Counted from the stretch's first letter, positions 43,484-53,079 are shown. The stretch: DNA of 64,000 nucleotides from Croceicoccus pelagius (GCF_001661915.1 NZ_LYWY01000040.1:1-64000), one strand, 5' to 3'. The notes: generated by a model not told the origin, from the letters alone. Program-made: numbers and translations.

Positions 43484-45374
43484 CATTTCGAACACCGATG
43501 CGTGGACGGGCGATCACCTCGTCGATCAGGGGATCATCTCGCTTGCAGAGCTTGACGCGGCGTGGGCGCTTTCGCGGCGCTGGCAGATGCCGCTGCCCGA
43601 CGTCCTCATCGCGCGCAGCTCGGTCGATAGCCGCACGCTTTACCGCTCGCTCGCCGATCGCTTCGGGCTCGACCATGTCGACCTGATCGAAAATCCGCCC
43701 GACCTCGCGCTGCTTAATGAAAGCGAGGCGGAGGAATATATGCGCGAGCTGACGGTGCCGTGGCGGGTCCGTGACACCGCGAAAGGCAAGCGGCTGACCG
43801 TCGCAACCGCGCAACCCGGCCCGCAGGCCATGCTGCATATCCGCCGCCGGTGGGGCAGCGAAGTCGAAGTCGTCATCACATCCCGACGCGCGCTGCGGCA
43901 GGCGGTGCAGCACGCCTTTTCGAAAAGCTGGACCCATCGCGCCGTTTATGACCTCGACGACCGCGATCCGGTGATGAGCGCGCGGACGGTTTTCACCCCG
44001 TTCCAGCTCCTCGTCCTATGGGCCCTGGCCAGCGCCTGCGCCATCGGCGCGGTGCTCGCCCCCATCGTGACGCTGATCGTGCTGAACGCTTTGATGAGCG
44101 TGTTCTACCTCGGCAATTTCGCATTCAAGGGACTGGCCATCTGGGCTGGCGGCGTGGACCTCGTCGCGCAGCGGAGGGAGATCGACGCGGCCATCGGGTT
44201 GCTTTCGGACGAGGACCTGCCCGTCTATACGATCCTCGTCCCCATGTTCCGCGAACCCGACGTGCTGCCGATCCTGGCCGGCGCATTGCGGCGGCTCGAC
44301 TATCCGGCCGCGAAGCTCGACATCAAGATCGTACTGGAAGAAGGCGACACTGCGACAATCGAGGCGGCCCGCGCTTTGAAGCTGGAAGAAATCTTCGAGA
44401 TCGTTCTCGTCCCGCCATCACACCCGCAGACAAAGCCCAAGGCCTGCAATTACGCCTTCCGCCTCGCGCGCGGCGAATTTTGCGTGATCTACGACGCGGA
44501 GGACAAGCCCGAGCCGGACCAGTTGAAGCGCGTCGTAGCCGCCTTTGCCCGCGCGCCGCAGAACGTGGCCTGCGTGCAGTGCCGCCTCAACTATTACAAC
44601 CGGGACGAAAACTGGCTGACCCGTCTCTTCACGCTCGACTATTCGCTCTGGTTCGACCTGATGCTGCCGGGGCTGGAGCGGATGGGCGTGCCGATCCCGC
44701 TGGGCGGAACGTCTAACCATTTTCGCACCGATGTCCTGCGCGAACTGCACGCGTGGGACCCGTTCAATGTGACCGAAGATGCCGATCTCGGCATTCGCAT
44801 GACGCAGAAAGGCTATCGCACCAAGCTGGTGGAATCGACCACGTTCGAAGAAGCGAACGTCAGCGTCGGCAACTGGATCCGTCAGCGTTCGCGCTGGATC
44901 AAGGGCTATATGCAGACGCTGCTGGTCCACTTGCGGCGTCCCGGACAATTCGCGCGGCAGGTGGGTCCGCTGGGCGTGCTAGGATTCTTCATGTTCATTG
45001 GCGGAACAATGACGTCGGGACTGATAAACCCGGTGTTCTGGGCAGTGTTCGTGGTCTGGGCGCTGACGCAGGCGGCGGGTTTCGACATCTTCTTCCCGCC
45101 GGTTCTGCTGTACGTGTCGCTATTCAACCTCCTGCTTGGCAACGGGATGCTGATCTTTCTGATGATGCTGGCGCCGTTCCGTCGCAACTGGCTGGAACTG
45201 ACGATCTGGGCGCCGACGGTGATCGCATACTGGGTGCTGATGTCGATTGCGGCCTGGAAGGGACTGTTCCAGCTGATCACGCGGCCGTTCTATTGGGAAA
45301 AGACGACGCATGGGTTGTCGAAAATGACCGCGTTGGAACGGGCACAGGCCGACAGCCACGGTGAAGCGGCATGA
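43476..45374 (+). CDS. Cellulose-synthase-like GT2 glycosyltransferase with an N-terminal MshEN/GspE-N-type domain
   Basis: The 632-residue protein starts with a domain like the N terminus of GspE/MshE ATPases (residues 10-75: HLVDQGIISLAELDAAW, LPDVLIARSSVDSRTLYRSL, then GLDHVDLI). Membrane helices, a processive GT2 core and more helices follow. Core motifs are the DxD-like VIYDAED, the base in TEDADLGIRM and QRSRWIKG, the QxxRW loop of cellulose and hyaluronan synthases. MshEN domains can bind cyclic-di-GMP, so allosteric control is likely in place of PilZ. ATG at 43476 lies inside the preceding gene. Confidence 0.9.
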   Translation: MADISNTDAWTGDHLVDQGIISLAELDAAWALSRRWQMPLPDVLIARSSVDSRTLYRSLADRFGLDHVDLIENPPDLALLNESEAEEYMRELTVPWRVRDTAKGKRLTVATAQPGPQAMLHIRRRWGSEVEVVITSRRALRQAVQHAFSKSWTHRAVYDLDDRDPVMSARTVFTPFQLLVLWALASACAIGAVLAPIVTLIVLNALMSVFYLGNFAFKGLAIWAGGVDLVAQRREIDAAIGLLSDEDLPVYTILVPMFREPDVLPILAGALRRLDYPAAKLDIKIVLEEGDTATIEAARALKLEEIFEIVLVPPSHPQTKPKACNYAFRLARGEFCVIYDAEDKPEPDQLKRVVAAFARAPQNVACVQCRLNYYNRDENWLTRLFTLDYSLWFDLMLPGLERMGVPIPLGGTSNHFRTDVLRELHAWDPFNVTEDADLGIRMTQKGYRTKLVESTTFEEANVSVGNWIRQRSRWIKGYMQTLLVHLRRPGQFARQVGPLGVLGFFMFIGGTMTSGLINPVFWAVFVVWALTQAAGFDIFFPPVLLYVSLFNLLLGNGMLIFLMMLAPFRRNWLELTIWAPTVIAYWVLMSIAAWKGLFQLITRPFYWEKTTHGLSKMTALERAQADSHGEAA

Positions 45375-46876
45375 ACGCGCCTGCCTGGCCGCTGGTAAAT
45401 GTCCGCGCACTCGTCTCGGCGCCGGTGCCTGCTGCGACAGGGCAGGCCCACCCCTCGGCTACGCTTGCCGCGTTGGCCATGACATCGGCTCTGCTGTGCC
45501 TGTTGCTGTGGCTGCAGGATGCCGGTTATGCCTCGCAGGCTTCGCTGGAGCTTTGGGGACAGGCGCTGCTGGCATCGGACGGCGCGGTTGCCGCGCCCTC
45601 GATCATCGCCGCCTCGCCGCCGCTCCCCTATTTCGCAACGATCGTTGCCGAACTGGCGATGCCTTCGTTCGGGATGCGTATCCTGCCGCTCATCACAGCT
45701 CTGTTCTTTGCGCTGATGATCGCGGGATGGCTGCGCGCGTTCCGGTCGGCGCGACTGTCGTGGTCCGTGGCGCTGGGGGCGGCGATGCTGCTGGCATCCA
45801 ACCCTGTCCTGATGCGCAGCGTTGCCGAGGGGCCGGGCTGGGCCAGCCTCCATGCGGGACTGTCGATGCTGGCGGTGGGCCTGTTCAACTTGCGCCGCGA
45901 TCACCGGATCACCGATGTCATCCTCGTCGCGCTGTCGCTGCCGCTGATCCTCATGTCGCAGCCAGTGGGCCTCGTCTTCGTGGTCGCCGCGGTACCGTTC
46001 ATCGCGCTCTGCGTGCCCGAGGCGCAGATGCGCCGCTCGATCAGCGGGGTGATGATAACGCTGCTGTTCCCCGCAGCTTTCGTGTTGGGCGGGTTCGCTT
46101 ACGTGAACTGGATCTTCAACGGCGATGCCTTCGCTTTTCTCGGCCAGTTTGCCGACATTCCGATCACGCCGCCGCTACCACCTTCCGCACTGCTGATCGC
46201 GCTGGCAGGCATGGTGGCGAGCGCGCCTATCCTGCCCGCCATCGTGGTGCGCGCACGCAGGCAAATCGGCGTGCGGCGCGCGTCAATGGCGATCGGCGGA
46301 TTTGCGCTTGCCTGTGCGGTTCTTTGCTGGCTGACGCAAACGATGCCCGAACCGGTGCAGGTTGCCGCGCTGGCGATCCCGATGGCAATGGCCGCGGCAA
46401 CGCGCTGGCCGCGCAATCGCGCGCGTTCGGAAACGCTGGTCCTTGCCATGCTCGCGCTCGGCTGGGTCGGCGGCGCGGTCACCTTGTGGCAGGCCCGCGA
46501 TATCGAAAGCGCGAACTTGCGCGCCGTGCTGACGGGTCGCCCGACGGTCGCCGTAGATGGCGAACTCGCCGCGCTGGGCCTTGCGCTTCAAGGGCGCGAC
46601 GACATCCTGTTCGACGCCGCTGCCGCCCCTGCCGCCATTGCTCACCGCGGCAGCGCAAAGGGTATCGCAGCGGCCAGTTCCATCCGCTTCCGCCTTGCCG
46701 GAATGCGGCAGGATGCGAACGCAACGATACAGGTCGTGCGCGATACGCGCTCGCCGCGCGGGGCCGATGCGATGGGCCGCACGTTCCCGGATCTCTACGA
46801 ACGCGGCCTGCCCGGCTACCGCATCCTGCACGAAGGTCCGCACTGGCGCGCATGGATCAGGGAGAACCAGCCATGA
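45371..46876 (+). CDS. Polytopic membrane protein of the polysaccharide locus
   Basis: The 501-residue protein has about ten membrane helices from residue 35 to 375 and a soluble C-terminal part ending HWRAWIRENQP. The arrangement recalls GT-C glycosyltransferases (ArnT/PMT-like): an early ELWGQALLASDG loop, then paired helices. No catalytic motif was identified with confidence. It overlaps the GT2 gene (ATGA) and the next gene (ATGA), so all four are coupled. It may modify or help export the polymer. Confidence 0.7.
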   Translation: MNAPAWPLVNVRALVSAPVPAATGQAHPSATLAALAMTSALLCLLLWLQDAGYASQASLELWGQALLASDGAVAAPSIIAASPPLPYFATIVAELAMPSFGMRILPLITALFFALMIAGWLRAFRSARLSWSVALGAAMLLASNPVLMRSVAEGPGWASLHAGLSMLAVGLFNLRRDHRITDVILVALSLPLILMSQPVGLVFVVAAVPFIALCVPEAQMRRSISGVMITLLFPAAFVLGGFAYVNWIFNGDAFAFLGQFADIPITPPLPPSALLIALAGMVASAPILPAIVVRARRQIGVRRASMAIGGFALACAVLCWLTQTMPEPVQVAALAIPMAMAAATRWPRNRARSETLVLAMLALGWVGGAVTLWQARDIESANLRAVLTGRPTVAVDGELAALGLALQGRDDILFDAAAAPAAIAHRGSAKGIAAASSIRFRLAGMRQDANATIQVVRDTRSPRGADAMGRTFPDLYERGLPGYRILHEGPHWRAWIRENQP

Positions 46877-47883
46877 ACCAGCTATCCAACGCCTCCGCCA
46901 TCGAACACGGCAACAACGAGGGGCCGCGAGTCCTCATCGTCGACGACGATGCGGATTCGGCAGAGATCACGGCCCGGATGCTCACCAATGGCGGCGAAGA
47001 TTTCCGCATCCGCTGCGTCGCAAGTGCAGAAGAAGCCTATGTCGCGCTCTCGCTCGTCGGCGGTACCGGGCAAAGTGCCCGCATGGCCTATGACATCGTT
47101 ATCATGGACATCATGATGCCCGGCGTCGACGGGATCGAGGCAACCGCCGCCATCCGCACCACAAAGCGCGGGTCTTTCGTCCCGATCCTGATGCTGTCGG
47201 GTCGCCGCGATCTCGACGCGCTGGGACAGGCCTTCATGGCAGGGGCCAGCGACTTCGTTACCAAGCCCATCGAGCCGGTCGAACTGCAGGCCCGCGTGCG
47301 CACCCTCCTTCGCCTGAAGCGCGAACAGGAACGGCGACAGGCGCGCGAAAGGCAGTTCGAAGAAAGCAACCGCGAACTGCAGCAGTCGGTGATCGACGGC
47401 ACCCTGATCGACCGCGCGACCGGAATGCCGTCGCGCGCATGGGCCGAAATGGTCCTGCGCGAATGTCGGGGCAGCGGTGTTCCGCTGGCCGCCGCGATGG
47501 TGCAGATCGAAGAACTGGACGCCTATTCCGCCCTTCACGGCGTGCGTGGGGCCGAACGGCTTCATGCCGACATCATGCGCCGCCTGACATCCGTCCCCGC
47601 CCCGCTGGGTGCGACCCTGGCCTCTTGGGATGAAGGACGCTTCATCGTCCTGCTCCCCGGCATGAAGGATAGCGCCCGTGTCGCGGCGCTCTGCACCGGG
47701 CTGCAACGCGCGGTCGAATATCCGGCAATGCCCCACGGCAATGCCCTGCACCATGACCGCGTCCGCGTATCGACCGCCAATGGCTGGCGCCCTGCCCCGC
47801 AGGCGGCGGAGCTGCCGTCGGCCCTGATCGCCAGCCTTGCCGAAGAAAACTTCCGCGGCCACCGCAACGTCGAAAACGCCTGA
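46873..47883 (+). CDS. Response regulator with a degenerate GGDEF domain
   Basis: The 336-residue protein has a canonical receiver (VLIVDDDADS, phospho-acceptor Asp in IVIMDIMMPGVDG, Lys in DFVTKPIEP), a coiled linker (QERRQARERQFEESNREL) and a GGDEF-like domain. The signature that should read GG(D/E)EF is ASWDEGRF, so cyclase activity is unlikely. It could bind GTP or cyclic-di-GMP or act by contact. ATG at 46873 overlaps the previous stop, placing it under the same control as the synthase. A terminator follows. Confidence 0.85.
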   Translation: MNQLSNASAIEHGNNEGPRVLIVDDDADSAEITARMLTNGGEDFRIRCVASAEEAYVALSLVGGTGQSARMAYDIVIMDIMMPGVDGIEATAAIRTTKRGSFVPILMLSGRRDLDALGQAFMAGASDFVTKPIEPVELQARVRTLLRLKREQERRQARERQFEESNRELQQSVIDGTLIDRATGMPSRAWAEMVLRECRGSGVPLAAAMVQIEELDAYSALHGVRGAERLHADIMRRLTSVPAPLGATLASWDEGRFIVLLPGMKDSARVAALCTGLQRAVEYPAMPHGNALHHDRVRVSTANGWRPAPQAAELPSALIASLAEENFRGHRNVENA

Positions 47884-47889
47884 CAAGAA

Positions 47890-47927
47890 AAGGGCCGGGC
47901 CTCCCATGCGGAAGCCCGGCCCCTTTT
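47890..47927. terminator. Bidirectional intrinsic terminator
   Basis: AAGGGCCGGGC and GCCCGGCCCCTTTT pair around a loop, with A residues before and T residues after. It sits between the convergent response-regulator and M16 peptidase stops. Confidence 0.9.
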
Positions 47928-47944
47928 GTTTCCGATTTACGGCG

Positions 47945-50812
47945 TCAGAACTCGCTGGCGTCGCGGTATTCGATCGGCATGTCGATTGTCTTCAGCTGAT
48001 CGTCGATCTTCGAACGGTCGCCGACGACGATGATCGTCAGGTTGTCGGGCGTCAGATATTGCGCCGCCGCCCCGTTGATCGCTGCGGCATCGACGCCGCG
48101 ATAAATCGTGGGAAGCTGCTTCTGATAATCCGCCGGACGGCCCAGACGCTCGTTCGCGAGCAGTGCGCCCAGCACCTGACCGTTGGTCTGGAAGCTGTTG
48201 GGCAACCCGCGAATGTTGCCGTCGGTGACGCGCTGCAGTTCGACATCGTCGACCCCGCGCGAGCCGTCGGAAAACTCCTTGACCCGATCGAGGATCAGCT
48301 TGATCGAATCGGCAGTCCGGTCGGTCTGGACGGGCGTGTAGATGGAGAACGTGCGCGGTCCGACATCGCCTGCCGAAACCGAACTGCGCACGCCGTAGGT
48401 CCAGCCCTTGTCTTCGCGAAGGTCGCTGTTGAGACGCGACAGAAAGCCTGAGCCGACCACCTCGTTCGCGATGTCCAGCGCTTCCATTCCCTGCGCCGTG
48501 CCTTCGAGCGGAAGGACGCGGGCAAGCAGCAGGTAGGACTGCGGCGAGTTGGGACGGTCGATCACGACGATCCGGCTCTTCGCCTCGGGCACGGCGGCGT
48601 CGAGGGTCTTGGCCGGAACTGCGCTGGCAGGCGCGCTCCAGTTGCCGAAGGCAGCCTCCAGCGCGGGCTTGAGCTGTTCCATCGTGATATCGCCGACAAC
48701 CGTGATCGCGGCATTGTCGGGCCGCAGCCACGTCTCGTGAACCGATTCCAGCGCCGCCGGGGTCAGCGGCTCGATCGCGGAGACGAGACCTGCCGAACCG
48801 ACCGAACCGTAAGGGTGGTTCTCGCCAAAGATCAGCGGGCCGATCGCGCGCGATGCGATACTGCCCGGTGTTGCCTGCTGCTGTGCGATGGCGGCAAGGC
48901 GCTGGCCTTTCACGCGCGCGACCTCGGCCTCGTCGAAGGCGGGATTGCGCACGATGTCGGAGAACAGATCGAGCGAGGGTGCAAGGTTCGCGGTCAGTGC
49001 GGTAAGGTAGACGACGCTGCTATCGGTCGTCGTGCCCGCGTTGATCGAAGCGCCCAGACGTTCCTGCTCGGTCGCGATGTCGAGCGTGGAGCGCGTGTCG
49101 GTCCCTTCTTCCAGCAGGCTCATCATCAGCGACTGCGTACCGGCATTGGCGCTGCCGTCGGCGGCGTTACCGGCATCGAACGTCATCGCCATGCTGATCT
49201 TCGGGATAGAGGTGCGGCGCGCCAGCGTGACCGGAATGCCGTTCGACAGCGTCGCGGTCTCGACCGTCGGGAAAACGAGTTCGCCGACCGGCGCGACCGG
49301 CGGGAATGCGCGCGGCGGGCCCTGGTCAATAGCGGCAACGGGTTTCTTCGCGTCGGGCGCAGGCGGCGCGACGGTGCCTTCATCACCCCAGCCGCCCATC
49401 AGCGCGCCATCCTCGGTCCGCTCACCCGGCTTCACCACGAGCGTATAGCTGGGGCGCGAGAGCCAGGTGTTCATCGCACTTTGCACTTCGGCGGGGGTGA
49501 GTGCGGCGATTTCGGCAAGGTCTTCCTTGTAGGTCGCCGGATTACCCGAATAGAGCAGCCCTTCGGCCAGCGTCGACCCCTTGCCACCGAACCCGCCGAC
49601 CGCTTCGAGAGAGCCAATCTGCGAAGACACGAACTGCGTCGCGGCGCGGGTCAGTTCATCCTCGCTCGGCCCTTCGGCCATGAGCTGTGCGATCACTTCG
49701 TCAAGGCGCTTTTCCGCGACTGCGGTGTCCACGCCCGGCTTCACGTCCATCGTCGCCTGCAGGAACGAGGCATTTTCGAACGGCAGCATGTAGGCCGAAA
49801 CGCTGACCGCAAGCTGTTCGTCCCGCACGAGGATATTGTCGAGCCGCGAAGAGCTGAGCCCACCCAGAACGGCCATGCCCATGCCCAGATCCGCCGCCTG
49901 CGCGTGGTTGAGGCCAGGGCCGCTCCACACCTTGTAGACGCGCGTCACCGGCACCTGGTCGGTCATTTCCTCGCGCACCGGCGCGGCCAGCGTTACCAGC
50001 GGGGCGTCGGGCTGTACGACTTCGGGGCCGCGCGGGATGTCACCGAACCACTTTTCGACCATCGGGCGCGCGGTCGCGGCATCGATGTCGCCGGCAAGCG
50101 CCAGCACGACGTTGTTGGGCGCGTAATTGTCGGTGAACCACTTGCGCACGTCGGTCAGGCTGGCCGCGTCGAGGTCGGCCATGGAGCCGATCGTCGCGTG
50201 GCGGTAGGGATGGCCGATCGGGTAGAGCGCGTCGGCGATCTTGTAATCGGCAAGGCCGTAGGGCTGGTTGTCGCCTTGGCGCTTTTCGTTCTGGACGACG
50301 CCGCGCTGCTTATCGAGCTTGTCCTGCGTGACCGCGCCGAGCAGGTGGCCCATGCGGTCGCTCTCCATGAAGAGCGCCAGGTCGAGCGCCCCGGTCGGCA
50401 CCGTTTCGACATAGTTCGTGCGGTCGTACCACGTCGAACCGTTGGTCGAGGTCGAACCGGCCGCTTCCAACGGAATGTCGAAGTTCTCGACGTTTTCGGA
50501 ACCGCCGAACATCAGGTGTTCGAACAAGTGAGCAAAGCCGGTGCGGCCGCGCGGTTCGTGCTTCGAGCCGACACGGTAATAGGTCGTCACACCCACGATC
50601 GGCGACTTGCGATCGGTGTGGACCAGAACGGTAAGCCCGTTGTCGAGCGTGAAGCTCTCGTAAGGGATGTCGACTTCGGAAACGAGCTGCGAAAGCGGGG
50701 CCACGGTCGCAGCAGGAGCGGGGGCCGCGACTTCTACCGGAGCGGGCTGGTAGGCGCAGGCAGCAAGGGCGAGAGACAGGGAAAGCGAGACCGGAACGGT
50801 TATACGGCGCAT
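47945..50812 (-). CDS. M16 family zinc metallopeptidase, lipoprotein
   Basis: The 955-residue protein has a lipoprotein signal (LSLALAAC) and two M16 units. The zinc site is in the first: HLFEH (family HxxEH) after GRTGFA, with a distal glutamate expected in the region of KLDKQRGVVQNEKRQ. The second half is the usual inactive partner domain. This is the full-length PqqL/pitrilysin-like layout. It probably degrades peptides in the periplasm. Stand-alone gene, converging on the polysaccharide locus. Confidence 0.92.
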   Translation of the reverse strand: MRRITVPVSLSLSLALAACAYQPAPVEVAAPAPAATVAPLSQLVSEVDIPYESFTLDNGLTVLVHTDRKSPIVGVTTYYRVGSKHEPRGRTGFAHLFEHLMFGGSENVENFDIPLEAAGSTSTNGSTWYDRTNYVETVPTGALDLALFMESDRMGHLLGAVTQDKLDKQRGVVQNEKRQGDNQPYGLADYKIADALYPIGHPYRHATIGSMADLDAASLTDVRKWFTDNYAPNNVVLALAGDIDAATARPMVEKWFGDIPRGPEVVQPDAPLVTLAAPVREEMTDQVPVTRVYKVWSGPGLNHAQAADLGMGMAVLGGLSSSRLDNILVRDEQLAVSVSAYMLPFENASFLQATMDVKPGVDTAVAEKRLDEVIAQLMAEGPSEDELTRAATQFVSSQIGSLEAVGGFGGKGSTLAEGLLYSGNPATYKEDLAEIAALTPAEVQSAMNTWLSRPSYTLVVKPGERTEDGALMGGWGDEGTVAPPAPDAKKPVAAIDQGPPRAFPPVAPVGELVFPTVETATLSNGIPVTLARRTSIPKISMAMTFDAGNAADGSANAGTQSLMMSLLEEGTDTRSTLDIATEQERLGASINAGTTTDSSVVYLTALTANLAPSLDLFSDIVRNPAFDEAEVARVKGQRLAAIAQQQATPGSIASRAIGPLIFGENHPYGSVGSAGLVSAIEPLTPAALESVHETWLRPDNAAITVVGDITMEQLKPALEAAFGNWSAPASAVPAKTLDAAVPEAKSRIVVIDRPNSPQSYLLLARVLPLEGTAQGMEALDIANEVVGSGFLSRLNSDLREDKGWTYGVRSSVSAGDVGPRTFSIYTPVQTDRTADSIKLILDRVKEFSDGSRGVDDVELQRVTDGNIRGLPNSFQTNGQVLGALLANERLGRPADYQKQLPTIYRGVDAAAINGAAAQYLTPDNLTIIVVGDRSKIDDQLKTIDMPIEYRDASEF

Positions 50813-50964
50813 AGAATTTCCAGCTGATCTTTAAGGATGCAGCAAGGACTAGCACGGCGTTTGCCGCTTGGCACTACCTTGATATCGCTGACTTATGACA
50901 CAGGCGCGAAGGCGCGCGGACAGCCAAGGTCCGGCGCAGATTCCAGCCGATTTTCCAGGGAGGA

Positions 50965-51040
<76 letters not shown>

Positions 51041-51138
51041 GTTCCATCCGTTCGCCCGCCACCGGGCGAGGCGGGTGGTTAGCAGCGAGACCGCAGGCTT
51101 GGGAAGAGGGAAATTGCGTCCCCCCTTCCCCGCAAGCC

Positions 51139-51930
51139 TCAGCTGCCGGAAGCAACCACGCCGGTGTCGGTCGACGCCGAAGTCTGCGGCAGGCTCAGCG
51201 TCTGTTCGGGAGCCAGCGGATCGGTCGCCTCTGGCGCGAGCGGGTTGCCGCCCGGACGGCGATAGGGAACCCCGTAAGTCGCAAGATAACGCGCATCCCA
51301 CGCGGTCGCGGCAACGCGGTATGCCTCGTATTCCGAGAAGAACTGGAGGAACACGCTTTCGAGCTGCGGCAGGAGCGTTGCCGCGGCAACGTCGAGGTTG
51401 CCCTTCTCCACCGTGGTCAACTGGTTGCTGACCGAAAGCGCAGCGGCACAGAAGCGGTCCAGCGCGGGCGGCAGCGCGAAGTAGTTGTAGACCTGCGTCA
51501 TGTACTTGTCGCGCACGTCCTTGTAGCCCGGCCCGTACTTCTGGCGGAACTCGCTGTCGAGCGCGCGGTTCGTGGCCGAAAGTTCGCGCGTGTGGGTCTT
51601 CAGGAATTCGCCGTACTGAGCGGCCATGGCGGCATGTTCCGGCCCCTGGCAGTTGAGCGCGGCGACGTTGTAGGCAGAACGCAGGTTCCACGTCGTCTGC
51701 GCCGAAGTCAGGCCGGTATTCACCGTCTGGCGAATGCCCATCGCGTCGGTTGCCGGGACGGCGAGATTCTCCTGCGCGTATCCGGGCGCGAGCGGGCGCG
51801 CGGGGAATGCCTCGACTACCGGCGGCGGCGGCGGCGGGGGTGCCGGCGGCGGCGGTGGCGTACAGCCCGCCAGTGTTGCCACGCCCACGATGGCGCATGC
51901 CTGCACGATTTTCACGACTTTAGAAGTCAC
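51139..51930 (-). CDS. Proline-rich lipoprotein of unknown function
   Basis: The 263-residue product has a lipoprotein signal (VGVATLAGC) followed at once by a proline run (TPPPPPAPPPPPPP), then a helical body (WNLRSAYNVAALNCQG, EFLKTHTRELSATNRALDSE, LPQLESVFLQFFSEYEAYR). The start is a GTG at 51930 with AGAGGG upstream. A TTG ten codons earlier is less likely. The proline run could span peptidoglycan from a membrane anchor. It follows tRNA-Ala with no gene between. Confidence 0.75.
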   Translation of the reverse strand: MTSKVVKIVQACAIVGVATLAGCTPPPPPAPPPPPPPVVEAFPARPLAPGYAQENLAVPATDAMGIRQTVNTGLTSAQTTWNLRSAYNVAALNCQGPEHAAMAAQYGEFLKTHTRELSATNRALDSEFRQKYGPGYKDVRDKYMTQVYNYFALPPALDRFCAAALSVSNQLTTVEKGNLDVAAATLLPQLESVFLQFFSEYEAYRVAATAWDARYLATYGVPYRRPGGNPLAPEATDPLAPEQTLSLPQTSASTDTGVVASGS

Positions 51931-52128
51931 CGACCCGAACCCTCTTTCCCGATGTTCCAAACTGATTGCGCGCAGTCTGCATGAACCCGGCTTTCGGCAG
52001 GATTAAGGCGGCGCGGCAAGCAGGCCCCTTCATGCCCGCACGTTAACCACAGCGCATCCCGGCATTGGGGACAGTCCACAAGGAATGCGACGAGCGGACC
52101 ATGCGGCGTGGACGAGCCGAAAACGCGA

Positions 52129-52161
52129 AACGCCCGATGCGGGGATACCGCACCGGGCGTT
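52129..52161 (-). terminator. Intrinsic terminator after the Bax-inhibitor-1 gene
   Basis: AACGCCCGATGCGG and CCGCACCGGGCGTT form a long stem with a five-base loop. On the minus strand T-rich sequence follows, fitting termination of the 52965-52219 gene. The rest of 51931-52218 shows no gene. Confidence 0.75.
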
Positions 52162-52218
52162 CGTATTCGTAGCGGGCCGGGCGGGGAGTTACTCCCCTTT
52201 TGGCCCTGCCCTGTCTGG

Positions 52219-52965
52219 TCAGTCGCGCTGGCCCATGAAGGCGAGCAGGAACTGGAACATGTTGATGAAGTCAAGGTACAGCGACAGTGCGCCCAGGATC
52301 ACGGCCTTGCCGATGAACTCGGTGCCGGCGAGGTGATAGTACTGGGCCTTCAGGCGCTGCGTATCGTAGGCGGTGAGGCCTGCGAAGATCAGGACGCCGA
52401 GGAAGCTGATCGCCCAGTAAAGCGCGCTCGACTGGATGAAGATGTTAATGACCGAAGCGATGATCAGGCCGATCACGCCCATGATCAGGAAGCTGCCCAT
52501 GCCGGACAGGTCCTTCTTCGTGGTGTAGCCGAACAGCGAGAGACCCGCAAAGGCGCCTGCGGTGGCGAAGAAGGTCGCGGCGATCGATCCACCCGTATAG
52601 ACGAGGAAGATCGTCGACAGGCTCATGCCCATCAGGACCGCAAAGGCCCAAAACAGGATCTGGAGCGTGCCCTGCGAGAAGCGGTTGGCACCAAAGCTCA
52701 TCGCGAAGACGATAGCGAGAGGCGAGAGCATCACAAGCCACATGACCGGCGAGCCGATCATGCCCTGCGTCATTCCACTGTTCGCCATCAGCACCGCCAC
52801 GATGCCCGAAAGCAGCACGCCCGAGGCCATGTAGTTGTAGATCGACAGCATGTACTTGCGCAGGCCCGCGTCGAAACCGGCCCGCGTGCTCGGCACGCTC
52901 GGATTAAGGCCCGGAGCCGCGCCGAAGCCCTGTCTCGTGGGCTGGGGGTCGTTCCAGTTTGCCAT
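52219..52965 (-). CDS. Bax inhibitor-1/YccA family membrane protein
   Basis: This 248-residue inner-membrane protein has a soluble N-terminal stretch of about 45 residues and seven predicted helices. The family pattern includes SLSTIFLVYTGGSIAATFFATAG, TKKDLSGMGSFLIMG and a C-terminal AYDTQRLKAQY and LGALSLYLDFINMFQFLL, containing the conserved acidic residues of the BI-1 calcium/proton channel fold. ATG at 52965 was chosen over an upstream start that adds unrelated residues. The physiological role in bacteria is uncertain. Confidence 0.93.
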   Translation of the reverse strand: MANWNDPQPTRQGFGAAPGLNPSVPSTRAGFDAGLRKYMLSIYNYMASGVLLSGIVAVLMANSGMTQGMIGSPVMWLVMLSPLAIVFAMSFGANRFSQGTLQILFWAFAVLMGMSLSTIFLVYTGGSIAATFFATAGAFAGLSLFGYTTKKDLSGMGSFLIMGVIGLIIASVINIFIQSSALYWAISFLGVLIFAGLTAYDTQRLKAQYYHLAGTEFIGKAVILGALSLYLDFINMFQFLLAFMGQRD

Positions 52966-53045
52966 TGTCTTTCTTAACTCCTCTTGGCCCTCACCATGCG
53001 GGGCCGTCCAAGGCAATATCGCGATTGAATCGCATCAATTCAAGC

Positions 53046-53079
53046 AAAACCGGCCCGTCAGTCCACGGACAGGCCGGTT
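53046..53079 (-). terminator. Hairpin after proC, probable intrinsic terminator
   Basis: AACCGGCC and GGCCGGTT enclose an inner GTCC/GGAC pairing. On the minus strand it is followed by TTTTGCTT. It lies 54 bases after the proC stop, upstream of the Bax-inhibitor-1 gene. Confidence 0.65.

Noticed and set aside
48737-50827. Long open plus-strand frame opposite the M16 peptidase
   Set aside because: The peptidase has signal peptide and zinc motif in its own frame. The antisense translation has no recognisable domain.
52966-53079. Possible ybhL-type RNA leader before the Bax-inhibitor-1 gene
   Set aside because: Small hairpins exist, but I cannot match the conserved sequence of that motif, and the main hairpin fits a proC terminator. 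A covariance-model search would settle it.
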